DNA from: Paraburkholderia monticola
GTDB taxonomy: Bacteria > Pseudomonadota > Gammaproteobacteria > Burkholderiales > Burkholderiaceae
DNA: 64,000 nucleotides
Assembly: GCF_001580545.1 (NCBI RefSeq)
Contig: NZ_LRBG01000037.1
Location: forward strand, 620,001-684,000
Direction: 5' to 3'
The notes beneath the pieces are model-generated. The model saw only the letters and a program-made list of their open reading frames with translations. It ran no database searches and was not told the DNA's origin. This document shows positions 32,359 to 42,409 of the stretch, piece after piece. Made by a program: the position numbers and the translations under genes. Numbering within the stretch: the stretch's first letter is position 1; each line of letters begins with the position of its first letter.

Positions 32359-34623
32359 ATGAACCAGAGCCATTCGTTTGGGAATGCCACTGTTATCCGA
32401 AGTGAGGATGTCAGTCTTTCGCGCTATGTCGACGTGCTCGTGGCGAACCGCTGGCTGGTCGGTGGCATTGCCAGCGGCGTACTCGTCCTCGGTATCGCCT
32501 ATGCATTTCTCGCGCCGCCTGTGTATCAGGCCAATATCCTCATTCAGGTTGAAGACACGATGGCGGCCAATGCCGCCAAAAGTCCATTGGGCGACGTGTC
32601 CAGCATGTTCGACGTCAAGACAGAAGCCACAGGTGAAATGGAAATCCTCCAGTCGAGAATGGTGATTGGAAGAGCCGTTGATGAACTGGGGCTCGATATC
32701 GACGCAAAGCCGCGGCGCCTTCCGCTGATCGGAGACTGGCTGGCTCGGCACGCCAAAAAGATGTCCGAACCGGCCATCCTCAAAGGAAGCGGATATGCGT
32801 GGGGCGACGAGTCGTTGAAAGTCGCCAGCTTCGACGTTCCTGAATTTTTGGAGGGTGAGAAGTTCATCGTCACTGCGCTAGGCAATGGCCGTTACCGACT
32901 TGAACAGTCCAACCTCGATAAGGCGGTCGAAGGACGCGTGGGTGAAACGCTCCAGGTGAATCATGCCGAGGGTCTGGTCAAGCTCAGCATTGATTCGCTC
33001 AACGCGAGGCCCGGCACCGAGTTCACGCTGAGAAAAGAGAACCGCGAAAAAACCGTCGAACGCCTGCAAGACAGGCTTAAGATCGCGCAGAAAGGTAGCA
33101 AGGACAGCGGCATCATCGCCGCTTCCCTGACGGGATCAGACCGGTTGTTGACCGCGCAAACACTGGCTGAGATTGGCCATGTTTATGTTGACCAGAATGT
33201 AAAGCGGAAGGCGGAAGAGGCCGAAAAGTCGCTCGCATTTCTAAGCGATCTGCTGCCTCAACTCAAGGCCGATCTCGAGCGCGCCGAAGACCGGTACAAC
33301 GAGATGCGCAACCGGAAGGGCGTGTTTGATCTCAGCGAGCAGGGCAAGGCTTATCTGGATCAGAGCGTTGCTGCGCAGCGCAACCTGCTCGAATTGAAGC
33401 AAAAGCGCGCGCAACTGAGCGCGATCTACGCGCCGGGCCATCCCGCGATCCAGGCGGTCGACCACGAAATCGCAATGGTGAGCGACTCGCTCGAAACGAT
33501 GTCCCAGCAGCAGCACGGGCTTCCTGATCTGGAACAGAACGCGGTGCGCCTTACCCGTGACGTGACTGTCGACAATGAGCTTTACGTCGGCATGTTGAAC
33601 AACATGCAGCAGCTCAAGCTGGTGCGCGCCGGTAAAGTGGGAACGGTCCGGATGATCGATAGCCCCGTGGCGTCGAAGTACCCGATCAGGCCGGACAAGC
33701 TTTTCATCATTGTCTGCGCGGGGTTGGGCGGGTTGTTTCTCGGTGTAGTCGCCGCTTTCGCGCGCCACGTGCTCTATCGGGGCGTGACGGATGCGCAGGA
33801 GATCGAGGAACAAACTGGCTTGAACGTTTATGCGAATGTGCCGCTGTCGCAGGTGAACGTCGCGCGAATTGGCAAGGCGCCTAGCCTGACTGACGATAAG
33901 GGGTTCCTGCTTGCGAGCGAGTTCCCGCGCGACGCATCAATCGAAAGTTTGCGCCGGCTGAGAACGGCACTGCATTTCGCCATGTGCGAATCGGAGTTGG
34001 GCAACAATCGTGTGTTGCTGACTGGCCCGACAGAACATGTGGGCAAGTCGTTCCTTTCGGCGAACCTGGCGGCAGTGGTCGCCACGGGTGGAAAGCGGGT
34101 ACTGTTGATCGACGCGGACCTGCGCAGAGGTCATCTCGAACGATACTATGGCGTCGATTCGCAACCAGGTTTGGCTGACTACCTGTCGTCGGACGAAATG
34201 CCGGAGTCGGACATCATCCGTGAGGTGCGGCCAGGCCTCGATTTCGTCCCACGTGGAGCCATACCGGAGAATCCTGCCGAACTGCTGCTGACGAAGCGCA
34301 TGCAGCAATTTCTGGCGAAGACGAATGAATACGACATTGTGCTGATCGACACTCCGCCGGTCCTTGCCGTGTCGGACGCTGCGGCGCTCGCGAATTGCTG
34401 CGGCACCGTCATGCTCGTGACGCGCTTTGAAACGACGTCAATTGCAGAGGTCGTGGAGGCGGTGAAGCAACTCAAGCAGGCGAATGCCCACGTGAAGGGT
34501 GTGATCTTGAACGGCATCGACATGGATATCTATCGCTATACGCGGACCGCGCGCGCCGGCCTGTATCGCAATGCCTCCTATCTCGAGGCTTTGCCTCCCA
34601 AAGCGGAAACGCCCAAGGGCTAG
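32359..34623 (+). CDS. Polysaccharide co-polymerase / BY-type tyrosine autokinase
   Basis: 754 residues. N-terminal Wzz domain (SLSRYVDVLVANRWLVGGIA, a first membrane helix), coiled coil in the periplasm, a second helix (LFIIVCAGLGGLFLGVVAAF), then a cytoplasmic kinase. Walker A is GPTEHVGKSF with K563, Walker A' VLLIDADLRRG with D585, Walker B IVLIDTPP with D664. The C-terminus has a tyrosine cluster (IYRYTRTARAGLYRNASY), the autophosphorylation tail. It sets chain length and couples polymerisation to export. No cognate low-molecular-weight phosphatase gene is present here. ATG at 32359 has GGAG. Confidence 0.93.
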   Translation: MNQSHSFGNATVIRSEDVSLSRYVDVLVANRWLVGGIASGVLVLGIAYAFLAPPVYQANILIQVEDTMAANAAKSPLGDVSSMFDVKTEATGEMEILQSRMVIGRAVDELGLDIDAKPRRLPLIGDWLARHAKKMSEPAILKGSGYAWGDESLKVASFDVPEFLEGEKFIVTALGNGRYRLEQSNLDKAVEGRVGETLQVNHAEGLVKLSIDSLNARPGTEFTLRKENREKTVERLQDRLKIAQKGSKDSGIIAASLTGSDRLLTAQTLAEIGHVYVDQNVKRKAEEAEKSLAFLSDLLPQLKADLERAEDRYNEMRNRKGVFDLSEQGKAYLDQSVAAQRNLLELKQKRAQLSAIYAPGHPAIQAVDHEIAMVSDSLETMSQQQHGLPDLEQNAVRLTRDVTVDNELYVGMLNNMQQLKLVRAGKVGTVRMIDSPVASKYPIRPDKLFIIVCAGLGGLFLGVVAAFARHVLYRGVTDAQEIEEQTGLNVYANVPLSQVNVARIGKAPSLTDDKGFLLASEFPRDASIESLRRLRTALHFAMCESELGNNRVLLTGPTEHVGKSFLSANLAAVVATGGKRVLLIDADLRRGHLERYYGVDSQPGLADYLSSDEMPESDIIREVRPGLDFVPRGAIPENPAELLLTKRMQQFLAKTNEYDIVLIDTPPVLAVSDAAALANCCGTVMLVTRFETTSIAEVVEAVKQLKQANAHVKGVILNGIDMDIYRYTRTARAGLYRNASYLEALPPKAETPKG

Positions 34624-34822
34624 CTGTGAGTCGGGGAATATTGTGGCAGCGATAGCAAGCGCCCAGTTCGAGCTTACAGGGGTCCCCGACCAAGTCTGAC
34701 GTTGATTTTTCATGGTGGCGCAGTGTCCGTAGCGGTATTGCGTGTTGAGCACAGTCAGGAGCCTGCCATGAACCTGGAACAGGAAGTCAGTCAGGTCGCA
34801 TTCCATCTACGACATTTCAATC

Positions 34823-36061
34823 GTGAATATCAGGCACTCGTTTGTAAGTATCGCTGGAGTGGTGATAAGCCAGGCGCTCAATTTCGTTTCGATTCTATTG
34901 ATCGGAAAGTATTGCGGCCCCACGGAACTTGGCCACTTCAATCAGCTGATGGCCGGGGGACTTTTTGTCGGCACGGTGATCGGGTTACGTCTGGACAGCG
35001 CCTGCCTCGCAGCGGACAAGGCGCTTGCGGTGCGTGCAATGATGAGCTCCAGTTCGGTCGCAACCCTCATCAGCCTCGCGCTCGCGGTGACCACCATGGC
35101 GGCCGGTCACCCAGAATACCTACCCGTTCTCGGTCTCGCGTTAGGCGTGTTTTTGCAGCAGGCGCTGTGCGCATCACTGATTAGCGAAAGAAAATACACG
35201 AAGATCGCGGTAATCCGGTTTTTGCCGAATGCGATGTTTGCCGTTTTTTTCGTTGGCCTGATGGCGGTTTCGTCAGGCAAGTGCACTGGCACCAGTGTAT
35301 TCAACATTTATTGCTGGATCTTTCTCGTCCTGAGCGGTGCATTTGCCGCCGGTTACCTGTGGTCTGCGCGCGGGATGATCCCTTCGGCCTTCATGAAGTT
35401 CTCCTCGCTGCAGATCCAGTACGCCAAATACGGCTTTCCGATCATCACGCTGAACTCATTCGTGATCTATGCATCCGGTATTCTGATTCCTATTGTGTTC
35501 GGTAACCGGGACGCAGGTATCTTCGCGCTTGCGTACCGGGTGGGCTTCTTTCCCGCGTCGCTGTTGTCACAAAGCCTTGGGGGTGTGTTCCGTCGTGATC
35601 TGGTCGATTACTTCGCCAACGACAAAAAGACCGGGACGAATCCTTCAAAGCAGTTCTTCATCATGCTGACGCTGACCGGTTTCGCCCTCGTAGCGGCATG
35701 CTATGCGGGCCTGGAGCTGATCATTAACCTGAAGATGGGGAACGATTGGGACCCGTCAATGACGGTCTATGCGATCTTCGTTCCGAACTTCATCAGCACG
35801 GTGATCTACAGTTCGATGTCACAGGTATTCGTGGTCGCCAACCGGCAAAAGGTCGAGTTGGCAAATCAGATCGCCAATGCCCTATTAATCGTGGTGAGTC
35901 TGGCGATGGCGCAGGTTTTTGGCGTCAGCTTTATCCACACGCTGGTACTGATCAGCCTGGGCGGAACGGTCATCACCTGCGTGGGTACGTACCAGGCGCT
36001 GAAAATCAGTGCGCAACCCGCGGCTTACCCAGTGCGCCGACCTGGGCTCGGGGCATCATGA
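34823..36061 (+). CDS. Oligosaccharide flippase (Wzx-like)
   Basis: 412 residues with about 12 membrane segments and the MATE-like opening IRHSFVSIAGVVISQALNFV, then IGKYCGPTELGHFNQLMAGG. It would move undecaprenyl-linked repeats across the inner membrane. The only in-frame start near the family N-terminus is GTG at 34823, which has no clear ribosome site. An ATG at 34768 has a strong AGGAG but is in another frame, so translation may involve coupling or a frameshift. Start uncertain; the family is clear. Confidence 0.85.
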   Translation: MNIRHSFVSIAGVVISQALNFVSILLIGKYCGPTELGHFNQLMAGGLFVGTVIGLRLDSACLAADKALAVRAMMSSSSVATLISLALAVTTMAAGHPEYLPVLGLALGVFLQQALCASLISERKYTKIAVIRFLPNAMFAVFFVGLMAVSSGKCTGTSVFNIYCWIFLVLSGAFAAGYLWSARGMIPSAFMKFSSLQIQYAKYGFPIITLNSFVIYASGILIPIVFGNRDAGIFALAYRVGFFPASLLSQSLGGVFRRDLVDYFANDKKTGTNPSKQFFIMLTLTGFALVAACYAGLELIINLKMGNDWDPSMTVYAIFVPNFISTVIYSSMSQVFVVANRQKVELANQIANALLIVVSLAMAQVFGVSFIHTLVLISLGGTVITCVGTYQALKISAQPAAYPVRRPGLGAS

Positions 36062-36143
36062 TTCGGGCGCTCGGGAAGCCGCGGTGCAGTAAAGCTGGTT
36101 GCTCGACCACGAGCCAGTCCGCGACGTTTTGTAAGGAGTCGGG

Positions 36144-37256
36144 ATGCGAATTGTAAAGGTTCCTGGCGTGATCGGCAGGAATGCGAGTCCAGGGGTGTCA
36201 GCCGCCGTCTGGCTCATTCTGTTCATCGCACTGTGTGCTCTCTCCGCAGCGCACGAGAGCGCGCTGCCCGCGCGCTTTTTGTTGGATGCGGCGGGAATTC
36301 TCCAGATGATGAAAAGCGGCGCGTCATTCGAGGCGTTTGGAGACTCGTTCGCGAATCTCGCGTGGGTCTTCAACTTTTTCGGCCTGCGCGATTTCACAAT
36401 TTCATTGCTCGGATTTCTCGCGGCGAGCTTCAGCATGTTTTTCGCCATCTGGCGTTCCGGGGTCACTGCGTTAAAGCCCGCAGAGTTCTGCCTTGTAGCA
36501 TTCTGGCTTGTCAATCAGACGGTATATATCGGCCTTCCTTCGAAAGAAATTGTCATTTCGATCCTGGTGTTGCTGTTGCTGTTTTACAGCTCGTCCCGTG
36601 CAATTCTGCCGATTTTTGTGGTGCTCGCAGGGTTGATCGCTGTCTACTTCAGATCGTATTGGGGAATCGTACTGTCGGCGACCGTATGCCTCTATCTCGC
36701 GCCAACAGGTTTCAGAAGACCGATATCACTGCTCCTGTTTTCGCTCTTTGTGTTTGTGGTCGTCGCTGTCGGATTTCAGGCAGCCCTTGGCGAACCGCTG
36801 GGTTTTGCGAGGCAGAGCGTCAACGAATGGCGCGACGTGAACGACACCGCCTCGATCATCATGCCCTTCATTGCAGGCAACGGGATTGTCGTCGGCGTCG
36901 CGAACGCCGCCATTACGCTGGTGACTTTCATCGTGCCACTACGGTTGATCGCTTCGGGCAATGCGATGCAGATGCTCGGGGGAGTTGGCCTTTGTCTCAC
37001 GTTCGGAATGCTGTCGTTTCGCTATCGGGCGGTCGCGACGTCGTATGCGGCGAGGCGCGGATTTGAGAGGCTTTGTCTTTGCCTACTGGTGAGTTTCGTC
37101 GTAACGCAAGCTATTTTTGAACCGGATTACGGATCATTCCTGCGACATCTTTCGCCTATTTCGCCACTGATCGTGTTTTTCGTTCTGCGGCTCGGACTCG
37201 AGCCGCAACGCCGCGTTGCAGCAGCGCCGCGGGCTCTCGCTCATCGACGCCGATAA
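36144..37256 (+). CDS. Polytopic membrane protein, probable exopolysaccharide polymerase (Wzy-like)
   Basis: 370 residues with about ten hydrophobic segments, a long periplasmic-type loop around 225-245 (REWRDVNDTAS region), and a central EIVISILVLLLLFYSSSRAI. Low sequence conservation is normal for Wzy. Position right after the flippase and in the same orientation is the main support. AAGGAG precedes the ATG. It would polymerise the flipped repeats in the periplasm. The function is inferred from topology and context. Confidence 0.65.
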   Translation: MRIVKVPGVIGRNASPGVSAAVWLILFIALCALSAAHESALPARFLLDAAGILQMMKSGASFEAFGDSFANLAWVFNFFGLRDFTISLLGFLAASFSMFFAIWRSGVTALKPAEFCLVAFWLVNQTVYIGLPSKEIVISILVLLLLFYSSSRAILPIFVVLAGLIAVYFRSYWGIVLSATVCLYLAPTGFRRPISLLLFSLFVFVVVAVGFQAALGEPLGFARQSVNEWRDVNDTASIIMPFIAGNGIVVGVANAAITLVTFIVPLRLIASGNAMQMLGGVGLCLTFGMLSFRYRAVATSYAARRGFERLCLCLLVSFVVTQAIFEPDYGSFLRHLSPISPLIVFFVLRLGLEPQRRVAAAPRALAHRRR

Positions 37257-37541
37257 TGCGTACGCGCTGATCGTGATGCCGTTGCAAGAAGGAATTGGCA
37301 ATCAGAGGGACGCAAATGATCTTCGCGACCAGCCGAAACCAACTAGTCCAGTGCGGCACCGGCTCTGCTCGAATGTGCACGCAAGCCGGCCGGATACAGA
37401 CCACTGCGAGCTTCGTCGCTTAGGAAAGTTCGCTCTAGCGGCCGCGCAGGTCAATCTTGCGAAACCCGTCCATGCTCGACTGATAGTCGCTTGATCGCAA
37501 CGGCGTAACGGGGGCGCCCTCATTGGTAGCGCCAGGTGAAT

Positions 37542-38633
37542 TCATACGTTGTTCAGCAGACGCTCCCATTCCGGCAGGATGCGATCAAACGAAAAGCTTT
37601 TGGCGCGTGCGCGGCGAGTTTCTTTGGCCCCGTCGGCATCAGAGGTCGTCAATTCGCGCACCATCGCATCCGCCAGTTCGTTGATGGCCTCGTTGGCTGT
37701 CAGCACCCCGTAACGACCGCCATCGAGCACCTCGCGTGGTCCGACCGGGCAATCAGTGGAGACGATGCGCGCGCCGTGGTAGAGGGCCTCGATCAGTACA
37801 AGCGACAGGCCCTCGAAGCGCGAGGAGGTAACGAACAGTGATGCTCGTGCCATCGCATGATGCGGGCTGGTAAAGCCCGGAAGATGCACGCGGTCCGCGA
37901 TGCCGAGTTCGTTCGTTAGCCGCTCGAGTGCCTCGCGCTCGTTACCTTGACCCAGAATGACGAGATCAACACCCGGAACGCGCTTTGAGAGCTGGGCGAA
38001 CGCGTGGATCAAGAGGTCAAAGCCTTTCTCCCGGGTGAGGCGCCCAACCGACAGTACAAAGGGCTTCTTCATCCATGGTGGTGCCTCGAGCGCGTCCGCC
38101 ATGTGGCTGTCGATGCGGGGGATGTCGATCGGGTTATAGATACAGACGATACGCGAGGCGTGAGCCGGGAACATAGACCGCAGGCGCTTCGCCACGCCTT
38201 CGCTCACGGTGATGGTTTGCTGGGAGAAGCGCAGGTTCAAGCCGAAGAGCGCCTTGTAGACGACACGCTGGAGGGCGCCCTTGCTCTCGAGAAACACCAC
38301 CAGATCCTTATGCAGCCAGAGAACGACGGGTTTGCGAAAGATCGCGCCAAACAACACTGCGGCCAGATGAGTCTTGATCTCAAGGGACCCGACAATTACG
38401 CTCGCCCCACGCAGGGCGCGCCAGAGAGAGGTCGCGGAGCCGCCGCTGGCGGGGAAGACCGACTTTCCCACGCGCGCGAGATTTTCCGGCAGCGCGTGGT
38501 CGGTACGCTTCTCGCTGAAGGTATGGATTCGCGCCTTTCCTCCGCGCGCAATGATTCCACTCACCACGTTCAGAGTCACGAGTTCTGCACCGCCGCCCCG
38601 CAGATCCTGCATCAAGAACAGTGCGTTAGTCAT
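37542..38633 (-). CDS. Glycosyltransferase, GT4-like
   Basis: 363 residues, GT-B fold. N-terminal GGGAELVTLNVVSGIIARGG, linker ICIYNPIDIPR, donor domain FVLSVGRLTREKGFDLLIHA, VDLVILGQGNEREALERL and the E-x7-E motif in VTSSRFEGLSLVLIEALYHG. It adds a sugar to the repeat or a related glycan in the cytoplasm. GGAAGG precedes the ATG. Opposite in direction to the first half of the island, converging on the Wzy-like gene. Substrate unknown. Confidence 0.88.
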   Translation of the reverse strand: MTNALFLMQDLRGGGAELVTLNVVSGIIARGGKARIHTFSEKRTDHALPENLARVGKSVFPASGGSATSLWRALRGASVIVGSLEIKTHLAAVLFGAIFRKPVVLWLHKDLVVFLESKGALQRVVYKALFGLNLRFSQQTITVSEGVAKRLRSMFPAHASRIVCIYNPIDIPRIDSHMADALEAPPWMKKPFVLSVGRLTREKGFDLLIHAFAQLSKRVPGVDLVILGQGNEREALERLTNELGIADRVHLPGFTSPHHAMARASLFVTSSRFEGLSLVLIEALYHGARIVSTDCPVGPREVLDGGRYGVLTANEAINELADAMVRELTTSDADGAKETRRARAKSFSFDRILPEWERLLNNV

Positions 38634-38896
38634 ACCTTCCTCGCAAAGATATTTGGCCCCCGTTATTTCTTCTCACCGGTTCAGCATTAGATGCGGTTTG
38701 CCGCCTTCTTCGAGTCGCCTGTTTCTAGCAGGCCACGCTGCGGACCAGGGATGCGAACATCGCTCCTCCAAGCTGGCACTTCCGCTTTGCTGGTTGCGTG
38801 GTGTATCGATCGAAACCCATCTTTCGCAGGAGAAAAAACCGAGGGAACTACGTTCAGGAAGGAACACAGGATTCCACTGTTTCTGCCCGGACTCGC

Positions 38897-39925
38897 TCAA
38901 CGGCTGAGAGCAGAAAACCCACTACGGGCGTCGCGCATGAACCGTTGCCTGAGAACGCGCGCGACGGAAAACATCGTACCGGCGCGCTCAACACAGAGAC
39001 GCTGTTTGAGCGTACCGCCTAATCCTTCCAGAAACTTGCAGGTGCCGCGGTCGTAGAAACCGTCGACATCGAATGTCAGTTTGCGCTCGATCGCCTGCTG
39101 AATCGCCTTCCAGATCAACAGGCTGATGGCGCCGCTGTGTGCTTTGTCTTCACGAGACGACAGCAGGTAGTACATCGCATGCTGGTCCCACACGAGACCG
39201 ATGGCGGCGACGAGCCGCCCGTCGGTAGAGTACGCGCCCAGAAGATGGCCGGTTTGTCGCTCAACGAAGGCGTTGACGAGTTGATTCATTACGCGTCCGT
39301 AAGCGTTCTGGCGCGAACGTCCGGACAGATTCGCCTCATAGAACCGCAGGAATTCCGCGGGCGTGGCGATCGGCGCAACGGTCAAGTTTTTTTCAGCACT
39401 ACGGATGACGTTTCTGGTCTTACTGTGCATCGTGTCCCACACTTGGCAGATCGTGCGCTCCGGTGAGATCTGAAACGTGTAGCGCACAGATACCGTAAAA
39501 CCGTGCAGTGAAAAAGCGAGCGCATCTTCGATACGCGCGTCGAGTGGCTGATAAAAACTGTCGAAATGCGGCAACTGCTCGATCAGTGCAGATGTGACGG
39601 TCTGACGATGACTTTGTTCGCGTGGGCCGTCGAGGCCTAGCGATTGAACGACTGGACCAAGTGTGTGCGTGAGCGGGGGTAGATGCGAAATTCGAAACGC
39701 GCCCTTGCGGGTTGAACAGTAAGGTAACTGTCCCATCAACTGGTTGCCGTGCATCACTTTGGCCATGGCCCAGTTCCCGCCAGTTGCAATATCGAGCCAC
39801 CACGGTTCATGGAAGATCGAAAACGCGGCAGGCTCGCGACGCGGCGGCATTGGCGCAGCGACGAGCGGTACGACCCTATCCTCAGAGCCGCAGTCGGTAA
39901 CTCTTTCATCCGCGAGAGTTTTCAA
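38897..39925 (-). CDS. FemAB/BioF2-like acyltransferase (GNAT fold)
   Basis: 342 residues. The central and C-terminal region is GNAT-like: IRSAEKNLTVAPIATPAEFL, GAYSTDGRLVAAIGLVWDQH, MYYLLSSREDKAHSGAISLL and FDVDGFYDRGTCKFLEGLGG. Such proteins (FemAB/CelD-like, Acetyltransf_6) often occur in exopolysaccharide clusters and may modify the polymer with acyl or aminoacyl groups. The start is taken as TTG at 39925 because GGAGG lies seven bases before it, while ATG at 39850 has no ribosome site. Substrate not known. Confidence 0.8.
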   Translation of the reverse strand: MKTLADERVTDCGSEDRVVPLVAAPMPPRREPAAFSIFHEPWWLDIATGGNWAMAKVMHGNQLMGQLPYCSTRKGAFRISHLPPLTHTLGPVVQSLGLDGPREQSHRQTVTSALIEQLPHFDSFYQPLDARIEDALAFSLHGFTVSVRYTFQISPERTICQVWDTMHSKTRNVIRSAEKNLTVAPIATPAEFLRFYEANLSGRSRQNAYGRVMNQLVNAFVERQTGHLLGAYSTDGRLVAAIGLVWDQHAMYYLLSSREDKAHSGAISLLIWKAIQQAIERKLTFDVDGFYDRGTCKFLEGLGGTLKQRLCVERAGTMFSVARVLRQRFMRDARSGFSALSR

Positions 39926-40798
39926 AATAATGCCTCCACGCTTTCACATTGCATGTGCTCGATATGGGGAGTGGTGCAATTGGTACGCTCGATGCTTCTT
40001 GCGCCGTTGCGAACGTCGGCGAAAACATCAGCGCATCTGCTACGTGCTCCGGGAGCTGTATCGGGTTTGGACTGCATTGGCCGGCACTTCATTGAGCCAG
40101 CACTGGCAAACTAACCACGCACTCAGCGTTTGTTGCTCGGACGTGCCAATTCGACGCGGCTATTCATTGTTGCCTCCAAGTGCGCTGACTGGTGGGGATA
40201 GCATCCGGTGGGGTAACGACTGGGGCGACGCCCTCGCAGGCGACAATCATTTCAAGTCGCAACCAACCTTGCGTCCACAGATCGCCATACTGGGACATAG
40301 GACTGTCCGCCTTCTGTTAGGTTACTCACAGTTTTCCAGCTTTTGTCGACAGCGGTGAAGGTCGTAATCTGCACATCAACCTGGCTCGAAGACGCAGTGG
40401 AGAGTGTGGTCTTCACGCCAGTCGGTAGATACCCGCGGATGATCAGTTACGAACGTCGTAACAAGGAAATTGAGCCTACGTGCAATGACACGTACATGAC
40501 TGCGCCAACTTTGTCTGAAATGAACGGGCCTTCGTTATCTGCGCGTGCCGTAATCATGGTTACATGGTACTTGTTGAGAAATCCAATGCGCCCGACGCGG
40601 CGGGTGTTGTATTGAGGCTACACCGAACGAGCCGTTGTATTCATTCGGGAAGAGGAGACTGAAGCGGAATTGCCAGGTCCGATGTGCCTAACGTCCCGTC
40701 CCCAATGACTCTTTTATGAACGCCGAGCTTTCTTCGGCGTTCAGCGAAATAGCCATAAAAGGCGCCGCCCGTACTTTGCGTTGATATCGAAGTGGACG
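39926..40798. other. Large gap inside the exopolysaccharide island
   Basis: About 870 bases between the acyltransferase (leftward) and the glycoside hydrolase-like gene (rightward), so it holds two divergent promoters. Composition is A/T-richer than the flanks. None of its frames has a ribosome site, a family match or codon bias. It may be the remains of a lost gene. Confidence 0.4.
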
Positions 40799-42037
40799 AT
40801 GATGACCCGAGCATTGATTTTCGTTGCACTGATTTTCACGGCCTGCGTGCAACCCGCGACGGGTTTCGGGCAAGTGCGAAAGGCGACGAGAGCACAAACC
40901 GATGCGCAACTCGTCGCGATGCAACCACCACCGATGACGGGCGGCCCAGATCGGTTTGCCATTGATGTCAATTGCGCGGTTCAGTCCGCAGACCAGAGGG
41001 CAATAGACGCGTGCACCAAGGATCTGGACTTGATCAAAGATCTGGGGGTCGGCACGGTGCGTCTTGGCGCGCCTTGGGAATTCATGACGAACGCCAGCAC
41101 GCTTGACCCGAAAAAGGTGGCATTCGAAAAAGCACTCCTCAATGCGGCGCGAAGCCGTGGGATGAAGATTCTTTTTCAGGTTGGCTTGCATGCGCCGGTG
41201 GGTGCCTACCAATGCCGCGGCGTGCAAGACCCGCCCACTCAGGCCTCGTCGCGGCTCGACTTCTGCGATTCGATCTTTTCCGCGTATTTGAGTGCGCTGA
41301 TGGATGTTGTGCTCCCTTTTACTGCGGATATCGAGCTGTTCAACGAAGTCAACTGGGGATTCGCGACGACCGCCCCGTCGTACGGTGCGTCTGACGGGGC
41401 GTACGGCTACGTTCCTCAACGCGAAAAGGAGCTTTATATCCTTGCTAGACATGTCCTGAAGGAGAAAGCGAAGCGAGGCTACAAGGCGGTGCTGCATAGT
41501 CAGGGAATCTCCTACTTTTATAACTCCGCTTTCCCTGATGATGGCTGGAAGCCGCCGGAAAAAGACGCGCTCATCGAAGCGACCGATGCGATCAAGGCGG
41601 TCGGAAACTATTCGGCGAGTCCGAGCAGCCCTTTGAATGCTGCAATCGACGTCGTGGATGTTCATGCTTACTTCAATAGCGGCGTCTATCTCAAGATGAT
41701 GAAATCGTTCATCGATACTCTGGGGACGCTGACCACGAACGGACCAAAGCAGGTGTGGATCACTGAAACGAACAATGGCGCCAAAACTGACGCGGAGCAA
41801 GCTGCCGTATTCGATCAGATCAAGGTACTCATGGACCGCGCAGAGGTGCAGAAGGCGTTCTGGTATGTCATCCGTAACGACGATCCGGGAAACGGAGAAG
41901 GGGATGTCTATTCGATTTATAGCTACGATCGGCGTCTGATTCGCCCGCGCCTCGCAGCTGAGATCAAAGCGTACTCGGAATCCATTCCGGTCTCGAGCAG
42001 GTTCCTGTCAGATGCTTATCGCACGCCGATTCAATGA
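40799..42037 (+). CDS. Exported glycoside hydrolase-like protein (TIM-barrel, clan A type)
   Basis: 412 residues. An N-terminal hydrophobic export signal (ALIFVALIFTACVQPATG) may be a lipobox (FTAC) or a type I signal. The barrel has GVGTVRLGAPWEF, GMKILFQVGLHAP, ELFNEVNWG (probable acid/base Glu after Asn, a clan A feature), DVVDVHAYF and QVWITETNNG (probable nucleophile Glu). Lyases and hydrolases of this kind trim or release exopolysaccharide in the periplasm. Tandem ATGs at 40799 and 40802 are both possible starts. Specificity unknown. Confidence 0.78.
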   Translation: MMTRALIFVALIFTACVQPATGFGQVRKATRAQTDAQLVAMQPPPMTGGPDRFAIDVNCAVQSADQRAIDACTKDLDLIKDLGVGTVRLGAPWEFMTNASTLDPKKVAFEKALLNAARSRGMKILFQVGLHAPVGAYQCRGVQDPPTQASSRLDFCDSIFSAYLSALMDVVLPFTADIELFNEVNWGFATTAPSYGASDGAYGYVPQREKELYILARHVLKEKAKRGYKAVLHSQGISYFYNSAFPDDGWKPPEKDALIEATDAIKAVGNYSASPSSPLNAAIDVVDVHAYFNSGVYLKMMKSFIDTLGTLTTNGPKQVWITETNNGAKTDAEQAAVFDQIKVLMDRAEVQKAFWYVIRNDDPGNGEGDVYSIYSYDRRLIRPRLAAEIKAYSESIPVSSRFLSDAYRTPIQ

Positions 42038-42409
42038 ACCGCGAGTAGGGCTGGATGGACTCAGTCCATGACAAGTTCGGACAACGTTCGCGGCATCGGG
42101 CGGGACGACACGGGTATCAATGTTGCACGCAAATTGCTCGGGGCCGGACTTTATTACGATTTCCTTCTGGGTGATATGGCCCAAGCCACGCCGGCTGGAC
42201 CTCTCGCGTCGATGCACTCAGCGATGAGTGATCGCACTGGTGCGGCCACCTTTGCCGTGTTTTCTTGTGGCCTGTGTGCGGCAGCGCATATTGGCACGTG
42301 CGCGCGGGCTCGTACATTGGCCGGGGATGTCACGTCGTGCCGCTGAGAGAAGATGCCACTGACATGGCTTGGGGAATCAATTATTTGAGTGGAATCAGGA
42401 CGAGATACC
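42038..42409. other. Gap with a short perfect dyad
   Basis: About 370 bases. ATGGACTCAGTCCAT at 42055-42069 is a 7+1+7 perfect palindrome 18 bases after the hydrolase stop. It may be a weak terminator or a binding site. The rest carries no supported gene. Confidence 0.45.

Noticed and set aside
42068-42346. A 92-codon plus-strand frame after the hydrolase gene
   Set aside because: No ribosome site and no codon bias; its start overlaps a short palindrome at 42055-42069.
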